The notes beneath the pieces are model-generated. The model was not told the origin of the DNA and made no database searches. It worked only from the letters and a program-made list of their open reading frames with translations. A stretch of DNA of 64,000 bases, taken from contig NZ_JARZHG010000003.1 of assembly GCF_029946505.1 (NCBI RefSeq), forward strand, positions 248,001 through 312,000, written 5' to 3'. Shown here in pieces: positions 1-9,099 of the stretch (positions are counted from its first letter, which is position 1; each line of letters opens with the position of its first letter). This DNA comes from Polyangium sp. y55x31 (GTDB lineage Bacteria > Myxococcota_A > Polyangia > Polyangiales > Polyangiaceae). The position numbers and the translations under genes were made by a program.

Positions 1-945
1 GCGGTTCTCCTTGCCGAACAAGTCGGGCTTCAAGAACAGAACGAGTGTTCCTGCCGTCGCAAGGCCTCCGACGACATAACCAGCGATGGCCACGTTCCAG
101 TAGGTATCACGGTCCTCCGCATGCTCCAGGAGGGTCGCGCAACGTGGATCCGAGAGGCCGGCGCAGATACGCTGGCCCTGGAGGGTCGCAGCCTGCAGAC
201 GCGCTGCTTCGTCCTCCATCTGCCCATTTTTCACTGCGGCGGCTGCCGAAAATCCGACCCCGAGCCCGACGCTCACGAGGGAGAGCCCCGCGCCGGCCCA
301 CATCGCCGTGGTCCGCCACGCGGGGCCTTCTGCCTTCGACGAGGCCCCGGTGCCCGGCTGGAGCTCGATCCGCAGCTCTACCGGCGTTGTTTGCCCTTCG
401 ATCAGCGTCACCGTTTGCTTCGATGTCGCGGCACCGGGGGCCGTGACGATGACCTCGTGCGAGCCGGGGTTCATCTTGCGCGGCTCCCCGAGCTCCGACC
501 ATGGAATCGTTTGGCTATCCACCGTCGCCTCGATGTCGCGCAGAGGCAGCCCCGAGACGCGAAGGATGAGCGATGGAATGCGCTCATCGAGCGCCTCGAG
601 TGCCTCCTTCGCCTGGTTACGCGCGGTTGTGAACGCCGCGGGCTCGCCAGGCATGGCGGGCATTTGCGTGACCTCGAGGACGGCCGCGCGCGCCTCGACG
701 AGCTGACCGAGTTCCGCGTGCGCCTTGGCGAGATCGAGCCCCGTGGTGGGGACGTGCATGATGGCGTGGGCCTTCTGGAAGAACTCGAGCGCGCCCTTGG
801 CATCGCCGGCCTCGAGCTTCCTGCGGCCCTCGACGAGGAGTGTGCGGGCGGCGACGCGGTCGGCTTCGGAGGGAGCGGCTTGGGCGGGGGTGGTGGCGAA
901 GAGGGTGGCGGCGAGGAGAAGGAGGGAGGCCCAGCGGCACCGCAT
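1..945 (-). CDS. TPR/PEGA-like membrane protein, 3' end outside window
   Basis: A minus-strand reading frame is open from the ATG at 945 to the window edge (315 codons) and has no stop in view. It begins with a signal peptide rich in Leu and Ala ending near AQAAPSEADR. A TPR-like stretch (ARTLLVEGRRKLEAGDAKGA) follows, then a beta-rich segment resembling a PEGA domain and a hydrophobic segment around AGAGLSLVSVGLGVGFS. The order matches the paralogue at 2177-3250, so it is probably a periplasmic or envelope scaffold protein. It is last in view of a minus-strand run starting with the kinase at 5265, 45 bases after the cysteine-rich gene. Its exact role is unknown; the family assignment is by domain resemblance only. 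Confidence 0.72.
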   Translation of the reverse strand, partial: MRCRWASLLLLAATLFATTPAQAAPSEADRVAARTLLVEGRRKLEAGDAKGALEFFQKAHAIMHVPTTGLDLAKAHAELGQLVEARAAVLEVTQMPAMPGEPAAFTTARNQAKEALEALDERIPSLILRVSGLPLRDIEATVDSQTIPWSELGEPRKMNPGSHEVIVTAPGAATSKQTVTLIEGQTTPVELRIELQPGTGASSKAEGPAWRTTAMWAGAGLSLVSVGLGVGFSAAAAVKNGQMEDEAARLQAATLQGQRICAGLSDPRCATLLEHAEDRDTYWNVAIAGYVVGGLATAGTLVLFLKPDLFGKENR

Positions 946-989
946 CGCGGACCTGCCGGAAGCGTGGCGCGGCATGCGAGGATGCGGGG

Positions 990-2150
990 TCATTGGCAGA
1001 GGTGGTTTGCGTTGCAGGTCTTGCCTGCCACACAATCGTTGCTGTCGACACAAGGTTCGCCCGTGGCGCTCTTCTGGCAGGTCTTGGGCATTCCTGAGCA
1101 TTCGCCGCTCATGCAATCGCCGCCGGTTCCGCAGGTCGCGCCTGCGCGTGCCTTGCAGCCCGAGCCCGTTGTGCACACCTTGGGCGCCTCGCAGACGTCG
1201 GGCAAACCAACGGCGACATCTACGCACTTCCCTGTGCCAGCCTCACACTGCTTGCAGTCTGCGCCGCAGGAGCTCTCACAACAGACTTGATCGACACAGG
1301 AAAAACCGGCACAGTTTTCGCTGCTATCTACACATGTCTGTCCCAACCCACACTTCTTGCACGGACCTGGCAAACAGTTCGCACAGGCCCCCCCGCAATC
1401 AACATCCGTCTCGTCCCCGTCTTTCGTCCCGTTGCCGCAACTCGTACACGTCGGCGTGCCATCCAAGCTGAAGCAGAACTCCCCCGCGGGGCACCCAGTG
1501 CCAGTTCCCTCCACGCAGACGACGCAATTTCCAGCCGCATCGCATACCCCCGGCATTCCACCTGCTTGCATGCAATCGGTTCCAATGGCAGTTCCCACGC
1601 TCGGAGAGCCCATCGTGCATTGCCCACTCTGACACACCGAACCCGCAGGAGGAATGGGAACATCCAGATCGTTGACCATCGTCCCCGTCGGTTCCCCCTC
1701 CTCTGTGCAAGTCAGATCCTGACAGTCGCCCTGCGTCTGCTTCTCGGGGGGCAAAGCCTTTCCTGTCTGGATGGCGCCCAGGCACTTCGAATTCGAACAC
1801 GTGAACGTGACGCAGTCCGTATCCAGCGTGCAATCCATGCGACTCTGGCACGGGCATTCCCCCTTGAGCATATCGCACTCGAACTGACACTGCCCTGCTT
1901 GGCAAGTCCCCTTATTCATTCCCTGCGAGCAGTCTTGCCCATCGGGGACGTTCGGATGCTGGGACGCACCAGTTTCGCAATAGTCTTCCGTACAGGGATT
2001 GTCGTCACTCGGGCAATTGCCCTTTTCGCCGCTCGCGTCGTCGAGCGTGAGACTCACGCAACCATCGTCGGAGACCGCGCCTGCGAGGACGAATGCCATC
2101 GCGGCCATGCCCAGCGATACGAACGAACCAACCTTCCGATGCGATGACAT
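990..2150 (-). CDS. Cysteine-rich secreted protein (Dickkopf-like repeats)
   Basis: Protein of 386 residues from the ATG at 2150, chosen because GGAGGAGAGGACC lies directly upstream; an in-frame start at 2174 is less likely. A signal peptide (GMAAMAFVLAGAVS) is followed by dozens of cysteines spaced as in short disulphide-knotted modules, for example CMSGECSGMPKTC and CGNGTKDGDETDVDCGG. Myxobacteria carry many such extracytoplasmic cysteine-rich proteins of unknown role. It lies 26 bases after the TPR/PEGA gene and 45 before the next, so it is likely co-transcribed with the upstream kinase and may be part of a surface complex. No enzymatic motif is visible. Confidence 0.8.
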   Translation of the reverse strand: MSSHRKVGSFVSLGMAAMAFVLAGAVSDDGCVSLTLDDASGEKGNCPSDDNPCTEDYCETGASQHPNVPDGQDCSQGMNKGTCQAGQCQFECDMLKGECPCQSRMDCTLDTDCVTFTCSNSKCLGAIQTGKALPPEKQTQGDCQDLTCTEEGEPTGTMVNDLDVPIPPAGSVCQSGQCTMGSPSVGTAIGTDCMQAGGMPGVCDAAGNCVVCVEGTGTGCPAGEFCFSLDGTPTCTSCGNGTKDGDETDVDCGGACANCLPGPCKKCGLGQTCVDSSENCAGFSCVDQVCCESSCGADCKQCEAGTGKCVDVAVGLPDVCEAPKVCTTGSGCKARAGATCGTGGDCMSGECSGMPKTCQKSATGEPCVDSNDCVAGKTCNANHLCQ

Positions 2151-2176
2151 GGTCCTCTCCTCCAGCGATGCCAATC

Positions 2177-3250
2177 TCAGAACGTTCCGGAGACGACGAG
2201 CCCACCGAGCGCGGGCGCAACCGTCACGGAGGGGACCGGCTTCTGGGCATCCGCCGTTTTCTTGGGCCCGGTGACGAGCAATGTGATCACACCAACCGTT
2301 GCGAGCCCACCCACGACGTACCCCGCGATCGATGCGCCGAAAAACGCATCACGCGTTTCCAGGATGCCTCGCAGGTCCGAGCAACGAGTGTCCGTCGGCC
2401 CCTCAGGACATATCGTTTGATCGCTGGCTGTCCTGTTCTTCAAGCGAGCCACCTCGGCCAGAGCCTCGTCATTCTTCGTGGCAACTCCGACCGAAAATCC
2501 AACGCCCGCGGCCAGCCCCACCACCGCCAGCCCAATCCCCCCATAAATCGCCGGCTTCCTCCACGCCGGCTCCGTCTCCGGGGTCGCCTTGCCCTTCTCC
2601 ACCGGCCCCATCACCCCGACGGACCCTGTCCCCGCCTTCGGACCCTCGAACCGCAAATCCACGTCGAGCTTCGACCCCGCCCCAAGCCCCACCTTCTGGC
2701 TCACGGGCGTTTTTCCGGCCAACCTCGCCTCGACCGTGTAGTTCCCCGGCTCCACGAAAATCAACCCCTCGAGCGGCGACGTCCCCACGCTCCTGTCGCC
2801 GACGAACACCTCCGCCCCGACGACGTCCACGTTCACCCGTAGCATCCCGATCTTGGCGGTCGCCTCGTCGAGCACCTCCTGCACCGCCTCGCGTGCCTCC
2901 GCGTCGGCCTCCTTGTCTTCCCGCAGGAAGTACTCGAGGTGCTCCGCCGCCTCACGCGCCTTGCCCACCTTCAGCTCCGCGCGCCCGAGGTTCGCCGCGA
3001 TCTTCGGCCTCGGATCCAGCTTGAACGCTTCCTCGAACAGCGATCGCGCCTTCTCCCATTGTTTCAGATCCGCCGCCTTCGACCCCTCCGCGTAAAGCCG
3101 CTTGACTTTGTCGGCATCCGGCGGCTGCGCCGCCCCCGCCGGAGGCGCAGCTGGTGCGCTCGGGGCCGGTGCCTTCGATGTCGTCAAACCTTGTCCAAAC
3201 GCAGGCGTGGCCACCAGCAGGACCGTCGTAATCAGCGTCGTCCTCAGCAT
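2177..3250 (-). CDS. TPR and PEGA domain membrane protein
   Basis: Protein of 357 residues starting MLRTTLITTVLLVATPAFG, a clear signal peptide. Residues about 45-130 form a TPR-like helical repeat (RLYAEGSKAADLKQWEKARS, then EEAFKLDPRPKIAANLG). Residues about 150-210 are a PEGA-type beta domain (VDVVGAEVFVGDRSVGTSPLEGL), typical of envelope proteins downstream of myxobacterial kinases. Two hydrophobic segments follow (GGIGLAVVGLAAGVGFSVGV and AGYVVGGLATVGVITLLVTG). It sits 98 bases after the kinase stop at 3349 and just ahead of the cysteine-rich gene. Family knowledge suggests it scaffolds a cell-surface or signalling complex; the partner is not evident. Confidence 0.85.
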   Translation of the reverse strand: MLRTTLITTVLLVATPAFGQGLTTSKAPAPSAPAAPPAGAAQPPDADKVKRLYAEGSKAADLKQWEKARSLFEEAFKLDPRPKIAANLGRAELKVGKAREAAEHLEYFLREDKEADAEAREAVQEVLDEATAKIGMLRVNVDVVGAEVFVGDRSVGTSPLEGLIFVEPGNYTVEARLAGKTPVSQKVGLGAGSKLDVDLRFEGPKAGTGSVGVMGPVEKGKATPETEPAWRKPAIYGGIGLAVVGLAAGVGFSVGVATKNDEALAEVARLKNRTASDQTICPEGPTDTRCSDLRGILETRDAFFGASIAGYVVGGLATVGVITLLVTGPKKTADAQKPVPSVTVAPALGGLVVSGTF

Positions 3251-3348
3251 GATTCGCCGTTCGTCATGTGCTCCGCGTTGCGATTGTTCCGCAGTTGCGC
3301 AGGGTTCACAAGTGCCTTGCTGACCAAGCCCACGTGGACGACCGACAG

Positions 3349-5265
3349 CTACTTGCACTTCCTGAACAAGCCCACACCCGTACACGTTTTTGTTGTCGCC
3401 GCTGGCTTGGCGGCCGTCGCCGGCGGCTTGGGAGGAAGGGCCGTTGGCTTCTGCGTTACGACAGGAGGAGGCGGCGGCGCGGGCATCAGAGGAGGCTGGG
3501 TCACCGCGGGCGGCGCCTCCGCTGTCGCGCTCGTCGCTACCTTGGCGCTCGCTGCCACCACTGGCTCCGGCGGCACTTCCCCCGGGGGGCTCGCCTCCGC
3601 CGCCACGGGAGCCCTCGGTAGCTCCGGCGCCCTCGTCGGTTCCGCGTTGCTCCCCGCGGGCTTCGCCTCTGGCACGCTCGGTGGCTGCCCTGTCGCAGCG
3701 GGCTCCCTTGCGCTCATCACGAGCAACCCAACCACCCCGATCGCCGCAACCACCCCCGCTCCCATCACCCCGAACAGCACACCCTTCCCACGCTTGCGCC
3801 TCCCCGCCGCCGGCTCCATCACCGGCATCGGCGGCGCCGGGTATCCACCCGTCGCGTGCGCGAGCGCCCCCGCCGCCGACGTCGTCCCCGCATGATCCAC
3901 GCGTCCCCCAAGCGTCGCCTGGATCTCTGGCGTAAGCATCTGCGTCTGCCCGTTCGCCGCCTGCTCCGGCACGACCCCTTCCAGCACCGCGTAGGATTGC
4001 CGATGCGCCGCGAGAGCTTGGTGCATCTCCTCCTTCCACGCGGGCGCGGGAGACGCGATGGGCTGGTTCGGCTGCAGTAGTTGCGTCCCCGTCGACGCGT
4101 CCTCCCCGCGCGCTGCCGGCGGCGCGCCCCGCCGCATGCCCATCAGCATCCGACCCTGCAATGGCAGCGTCGCCGCGAGATCGCTGTCGTCGTCCGCCTC
4201 CGTCGTCGAGCTCATCGCCGCGCGGGAAGCTGCGCCAGGCAGCGGCGCGGTCACGTCCATCGGCGTGAACGTCGGCGTACGCTGCGGGCCCGCGGACTGC
4301 GGAATCGGCTGATCCACACCCGTGAACGTCGGCTTTCGTTGCGGGCCCGTCTGCTGAGGGATGGGCTGGTCCACGCCCGTGAACGTCGCCTTGCGCGTCA
4401 TCGGCCGCGGCATCCCCGCGATCGCGAGGAGCGTGCGCGAAAGCTCGTCCGTGCTCGGGAAGCGCGCGTCACGCTTCGCCGCCGTGCAGCGCGCGACGAC
4501 CTCGTCGAGTTCCGTCGGCACGTCGCGTACCTTCGCTGAAGGCGGCGGCACGGGCGTGATGAGGATGTGCCGGATCACGTCCTGCACCGAGCCCGTGAAG
4601 GGACGGCTCCCCGTGAGCATCTCGTAGAGCACGATCCCGAGCGACCAGATGTCTGTGCGGTGGTCGAGATCCTTGCGCATGCCCACTTGCTCGGGACTCA
4701 TGTACGCGGGCGACCCCACGGCCGTGCCTGTCTGCGTCGCGACGCTGTCGACCGAGTCGAGGTTCTTGCACACGCCGAAGTCGAGGATCTTCGAGACGAA
4801 CGTGTCCTCCGGCATGCCCTGCTCACGGTGGAGGAAGATGTTCGCGGGCTTGAGATCACGATGGATGACGTGCGCGGCGTGCGCGATCGCGAGCCCACTC
4901 GCGACCTCTCCCGCGATGCGCGCCGCGATCGCAGGCTCGATGCGGCGCTTCTCCTTGAGCAGATCGGCGAGGGTTTGGCCCTGCAAGAGCTCGAGCACGA
5001 GGAACGGCTCGCCCTGCGGCGTCTCGCCCACGTCGAAGATCTGGACGATGTTGCGATGCTGCAGCTTCCCGCACGCCCGCGCCTCGCGCAGGAGGCGCTG
5101 GCGCAGGTCGTTCGTCAGGTGCTCCTTCTGCTGCGGCAAGATCAGCTTGAGCGCGACCTTGCGGTTCGTGGCGCGATCGAACGCCGCCCACACGGCGCCC
5201 ATCGCGCCCTTGCCGATCTCCTGTTCGAGCCGGTACTTGCCGCCGAGGAGGTCGCCCGATTTCAT
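3349..5265 (-). CDS. Transmembrane Ser/Thr protein kinase (Hanks/PknB type)
   Basis: Protein of 638 residues from the ATG at 5265, where the kinase fold begins at once (MKSGDLLGGKYRL). Catalytic signatures are complete: the GKGAMG glycine loop, K40 in VALKL, HRDLKPAN at 135-142, DFG at 162-164 and SPEQ in place of APE at 190-193. Residues about 290-340 carry three imperfect TFTGVDQPIPQ repeats rich in threonine, possible autophosphorylation or FHA-docking sites. A single membrane helix spans about 495-517, and a Pro/Ala-rich tail ends in a small cysteine pair (KTCTGVGLFRKCK). It heads a minus-strand run with TPR/PEGA and cysteine-rich proteins, which suggests envelope signalling. Substrates are unknown. 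Confidence 0.93.
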   Translation of the reverse strand: MKSGDLLGGKYRLEQEIGKGAMGAVWAAFDRATNRKVALKLILPQQKEHLTNDLRQRLLREARACGKLQHRNIVQIFDVGETPQGEPFLVLELLQGQTLADLLKEKRRIEPAIAARIAGEVASGLAIAHAAHVIHRDLKPANIFLHREQGMPEDTFVSKILDFGVCKNLDSVDSVATQTGTAVGSPAYMSPEQVGMRKDLDHRTDIWSLGIVLYEMLTGSRPFTGSVQDVIRHILITPVPPPSAKVRDVPTELDEVVARCTAAKRDARFPSTDELSRTLLAIAGMPRPMTRKATFTGVDQPIPQQTGPQRKPTFTGVDQPIPQSAGPQRTPTFTPMDVTAPLPGAASRAAMSSTTEADDDSDLAATLPLQGRMLMGMRRGAPPAARGEDASTGTQLLQPNQPIASPAPAWKEEMHQALAAHRQSYAVLEGVVPEQAANGQTQMLTPEIQATLGGRVDHAGTTSAAGALAHATGGYPAPPMPVMEPAAGRRKRGKGVLFGVMGAGVVAAIGVVGLLVMSAREPAATGQPPSVPEAKPAGSNAEPTRAPELPRAPVAAEASPPGEVPPEPVVAASAKVATSATAEAPPAVTQPPLMPAPPPPPVVTQKPTALPPKPPATAAKPAATTKTCTGVGLFRKCK

Positions 5266-5445
5266 GGTCCCGCAAGCATTCCATGGAAGCGAGCAGCGCC
5301 ACAAGAATTTTGTTTGCCGCCGTGCTCCGCTCACGAACTATCGTGAGTCGTCTGGTACTTCCGACACGATGCTGCATTGGTCTGGTCGCCTGTTCAGCGG
5401 CAACACATGTTGCCGGACCGGGAGACGCGTGGCGCTACGAAGGAT

Positions 5446-6792
5446 CTACCGAGCCAAACCGAGGATCACGGCCACACCGACGCCAAAGGCCACGAGGGCG
5501 CTCACGGCGAGGCCCACGATGGGCGGGCGCCTCCGCTTTTTCGACGTCGGCGCGATGCTCGAGCGTGCGGCGGGCCTCTCCACGTTTTGCGTGGACGGCG
5601 GCGGCGGTGGGCTCGGTGGGGGGGCGGGGCGCTGTGCCTGTGCGAGCACCGCGCGCGAATCGATCAGGAGCGCAGTTCCGCGGGGACCCGTGATCGGTTT
5701 CACGGGTTCCTGCCCGAGGATCGCCGTTCCTCCTTTGCTGACCGGCCGTGTCTGTGCCGACGAGGACGGCAAGGGCATCGTGGTATCCACCGCCGGCGCT
5801 GCCGTCCATGGCAGCATCGGTAGAATGGGCGCCGAGGCATTCCGGGCCAATGGTTCCGTCGTTTCGAGCTTCGCCGGCACCTCCGGGAGCGTCGCGGCGG
5901 GCGAGGGAAGCGCCATGGCGCGCTCCGCGAGGCCCACGTGTACCCGTGACCCTTCCTCGGGTCCCACGTAGGGCTGAAGCAGGCGCTCGACCACCGCGGC
6001 GGACGCAATCCGTTTGGCCCGGTCACGCTCGAGGCACATCGCCACGACGTCGTCGAACGCCGGCTCCACATGGCGCAGGATCTCCGAAACGCGGGGAATC
6101 TTCCCGGTCGCGATCCGAATGAGCAGCTCTTGCCCCCCACCTTGAAATGGCCTCGTGCCCGCGAGCATCTCGAAAAGCACGACGCCGAGCGACCAGATGT
6201 CTGTGCGGGTGTCCAGATCCCGCACGGCACGAATGGCCTCCGGGCTCATGTACGCCGGGGACCCGACGGCGCCACCGACGGCCGTCACGAGGGATTCGTT
6301 TGCTGCGAGGTTCTTCGCGACACCGAAATCGAGGACCTTCACGACGAGCCCGTCGACCCCAGCCTCCTGATGAAGAAACACATTGGCGGGCTTGAGGTCC
6401 CGGTGAATGACGTTCACGCCGTGGGCAGCGGTAAGAGCGCGGGCGATATCACGCCCGATCTGAGCGGCGAGAGGCTGCGGAAGTCGACGCTTCCGACGAA
6501 GCAACTCGGCGAGCGTTTCGCCGGAAAGGAGCTGCATCACGAGGTACGGCTCTCCCTCGGGGGTCTCCCCTGTGTCGTGAATTTCGATGACGTTCCGATG
6601 CGTGATCGAGCCGCAAATGCGGGCTTCACGGAGCAGTCGGTGCCGGAGATCGCCGGATGGCCTGGTGAGCAGCTTGATGGCCACGTGCCGCTGGGTGGTC
6701 TCGTGCAAGGCCTCCCAGACGACGCCCATGGCACCCGCGCCAAGCTGGCGCACTAAGCGATACTTGTCTCCGAGTCGATCCCCGGCCTTCAT
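5446..6792 (-). CDS. Ser/Thr protein kinase with C-terminal membrane anchor
   Basis: Protein of 448 residues beginning MKAGDRLGDKYRL. The kinase domain is intact: GAGAMG loop, K40 in VAIKL, HRDLKPAN from 130, DFG at 155-157 and SPEA. It is closely related to the kinase at 3349-5265 and probably arose by duplication. A proline/alanine-rich linker leads to a terminal hydrophobic helix (GLAVSALVAFGVGVAVILGLAR), so it is tail-anchored with almost nothing outside the membrane, unlike its neighbour. The 180 bases separating it from the next kinase suggest an independent promoter there. The frame stays open far upstream of 6792, but only this start places the kinase core correctly. Confidence 0.93.
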   Translation of the reverse strand: MKAGDRLGDKYRLVRQLGAGAMGVVWEALHETTQRHVAIKLLTRPSGDLRHRLLREARICGSITHRNVIEIHDTGETPEGEPYLVMQLLSGETLAELLRRKRRLPQPLAAQIGRDIARALTAAHGVNVIHRDLKPANVFLHQEAGVDGLVVKVLDFGVAKNLAANESLVTAVGGAVGSPAYMSPEAIRAVRDLDTRTDIWSLGVVLFEMLAGTRPFQGGGQELLIRIATGKIPRVSEILRHVEPAFDDVVAMCLERDRAKRIASAAVVERLLQPYVGPEEGSRVHVGLAERAMALPSPAATLPEVPAKLETTEPLARNASAPILPMLPWTAAPAVDTTMPLPSSSAQTRPVSKGGTAILGQEPVKPITGPRGTALLIDSRAVLAQAQRPAPPPSPPPPPSTQNVERPAARSSIAPTSKKRRRPPIVGLAVSALVAFGVGVAVILGLAR

Positions 6793-6999
6793 CCGGGGCG
6801 TCCTAACATCGTTGGCTCTGGCTCGACAAGTTTTGTGCAGGGGCCAACAGGTGTGCAGCGGTCGGTTGTCCAGCAGCGAGCTACCGTCCCGCCCGTAATT
6901 CGCCAACCCTTCGGTACAACCAACGCATCCGTGCCAGGCGTGCGATTTGCACCCGAGTGCACCGAGGTGAGTGAATGGCCGAAAGGCTGATTGGCCTGA

Positions 7000-7305
7000 G
7001 CGCGTGCGGGCCCGGCGCCGAAGAAGCCGCGGCGCTCGAAAGCGGGGAAGAAGCGAGACAGCGCGGAGCCGAGGACGAACGTGTTCAAGGTGGGTCAGCC
7101 CATTGAACATGACTTTCGACCCGCGGTCCGGGACTACCTCGCGGGGGAGCGGCGCGAGCTCGGCGTGCAGACGCTCGTCGCGGGGCACTGGAAGAGGCAG
7201 TCGCATGGGCCGGGGTTCTCGCTGCGGAGGCCGGTCTACGTGATGCCGCACTGGCGCGGGGAGGCGGGGGCGCCGATCTTGGCGAGGCCCATCCGTCTCG
7301 GGTAG
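7000..7305 (+). pseudogene. 5'-truncated remnant of a conserved hypothetical protein
   Basis: An open frame with no credible start reads through a basic linker (KKPRRSKAGKKRD) into GHWKRQSHGPGFSLRRPVYV and then MPHWRGE. I recall similar tryptophan/histidine blocks at the C-termini of hypothetical proteins from mobile-element contexts, but cannot name the family. Stops lie immediately upstream (6988-6999), so the N-terminal part is gone. Could be a short functional gene from the GTG at 7081, but the abrupt 5' end next to other decayed genes favours a remnant. Confidence 0.4.
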
Positions 7306-7396
7306 CGCGTGCCGCACGGTTTGTAGTGTGGAACCCCGGAACGAGAAAAGTTGACATGGCCTGCATGAAAACGCCTCTGAGCTGTCCGGTATAGGT

Positions 7397-8215
7397 GTGA
7401 CCACCGAACTCGTCCCCTCGCCGTCGTTCCTCGACCTTTACCGGAGGTACGCGGAGCTCCTCCCGAGGTGGTTCCGATATCTTCGGCTCTGCGATTGGGA
7501 CGCGGCGGATGCCGCGCAAGAGGTATGGGCCGAGGTCGGGAAAAATCCCGAGCAGATCCCTGCGACCCCCGCGAGGCGCAGCTCGCGCTGTTCAAGTTCG
7601 CGGCGCGTATTGCCGACCGCCTGCGGCAGCGCGCGCGGCGGGAAGCAGCCCGGCTGGACGACACGCGCGCACCGGACGAGCTCGCGCCGAGGGGGACATC
7701 GAAGACAAGCAGCCGAGGCTCTCGCCCTGATGGAAGCCCTCGACGCGCTCGATCCGCAAACGAGGCGCTTGTCGTGGCGAGCAGGGGGTATGACCGCACC
7801 GACCGAGAGAGCGCCGAGGAGGAGGGGTTCACCCCGTCAGCGTGCAGTCGCGGGTTTGGCGGACCTGTGCGGAGCTCTGGCGTCAGGTTCGCGGCCACCG
7901 CGACGAGGAAAAGGACCGTCGGCGCGGCGCGCTCCCGCTCCCGGGCATGCTCGTCATCAAGCCCGAGTTCAAGGCCGCGATGTGCGCCATCTGGGAGGCC
8001 GAGGGCCGTTTGCCCCTCGTTCGGCGGACCTGGCGGTCCTGGCGGGCCTCCGCGTCCCCCGCCGCCGACACCGCCATTCTCACCGATGGTGCCAGCCGCG
8101 CCCTCCGTGCCTTGGGTTGCAGTCCGGTCGGGGTTCTTCTGGCCCTGCTCATCTTGGTGGTGGTCGTCGTGGTCGCTCCTGCCGGCCTCGTGATGGTCAC
8201 CCTGCAAGTGGTCGA
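7397..8215 (+). pseudogene. ECF-like sigma factor with C-terminal membrane helix, multiply frameshifted
   Basis: Protein-like segments of a sigma-70 family factor appear in successive frames. The N-terminus (LDLYRRYAELLPRWFRYLRL then AADAAQEVWAEV) is region 2-like. Next come LALFKFAARIADRLRQRARR, EGDIEDKQ, EALALMEALDALDPQTR, and a region 4-like part (YDRTDRESAEEEGF, then VQSRVWRTCAELWRQVRG). A hydrophobic helix (GVLLALLILVVVVVVAPAG) follows. Each change of frame is in the same direction, as if single bases were missing at about five points. The intact relatives at 29267 and 51037 also pair a sigma factor with a C-terminal hydrophobic helix. It is either a decayed gene or a poorly sequenced stretch. 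Confidence 0.6.
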
Positions 8216-8345
8216 CGGCGACGAACCCCTACGGGCCCGCGCAGGCCTCGACGTGCCGCCTCCTCTTCCTGGCGTTCATCGACGGACACGACATCCCGCC
8301 CAGCGAGCGGCGGCAGATCGTCGCTGCCTTCGAACGAGCGCTCCT

Positions 8346-8760
8346 CGTGTTTGCCGTCGATGTGCCGCATGCCCGACGAGTTCCGAACGTGCGTCAAGCG
8401 GACGGGTGAGCACGCGTGCCCCACGGGCTGGGACAAGGGCGAGCGGTTCATCGTGTACGAGGTGACGAGCTCGCGCCAAGGCTGGATCGAAGGACGCGCG
8501 TGCACGGCATGCGCATGCGGCGCGCCCGTCGGCGGGGGATGCCTCGCGCGCATCCGCACGTTCGAGGATGGCGCGTGTTCGAAGCTCCTCTCGGACGACC
8601 CGATCGCGTCCTTCGGCGAGCAGTGCACGAACGTCCGAGCAGGCGGTGAACTTTCTGCTGTCGACCGCCGGAGGTGTGAAGCCTACACATCCGGTCCTGA
8701 CGGACTCGATCATGCAGGTGTTCCAGGGGGAGGCTCGCGTTTGTCACCGTTCTGGTGGTA
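8346..8760 (+). pseudogene. C-terminal fragment of a cysteine-rich secreted protein
   Basis: The segment CVKRTGEHACPTGWDKGERF, followed by an ACTACACG cysteine cluster and an EDGACSKLL block, aligns by eye with the C-terminal third of the lipoprotein at 31749-33041 (CVYREGDHPCPEGWGERQLL, CAECTCSEPSGGFC). Around 8650-8670 the match moves to another frame (GGVKPTHPVLTDS), so the fragment is also frameshifted. No signal peptide or N-terminal two thirds are present. Just upstream, 8240-8350 holds another protein-like scrap (FLAFIDGHDIPPSERRQIV) in a different frame. This is a gene corpse, possibly part of an older copy of the element A cargo. Confidence 0.5.
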
Positions 8761-9099
8761 CGGGCCGAGCCTCACCTCGACACGGCGTCCCGCAGCCACA
8801 CTCGCAACCGTTTGGCTGCCGGACGGCTCGGTAGGTGACTCGGCACGACGGGATGCGTGGTCACAAAAGATTGGGGATTTGCCTTGCGGTTTGGAACCGT
8901 GTCATGAGATTTATACGTCCGTGGGGCCTGAGTGCTGTTCGGGAGCTTCTGGTCAACGAGCCACATTCGCGCTGCGGGGTGTGTGGCGGTCCGGCAACTG
9001 GACCGTACTCGAGGCTTCCGCTGGTCGGGTCGACGCCCGGCTGGTCGACGCCTGGCATGAGCAACCATCAGAACCTCGCCAACGAGAAGGATTCGGTAC

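Noticed and set aside
121..1290. Long plus-strand open frame of 389 codons
   Set aside because: It lies opposite the PEGA and cysteine-rich genes, whose minus-strand frames have signal peptides and domains; this frame has only composition-driven sequence.
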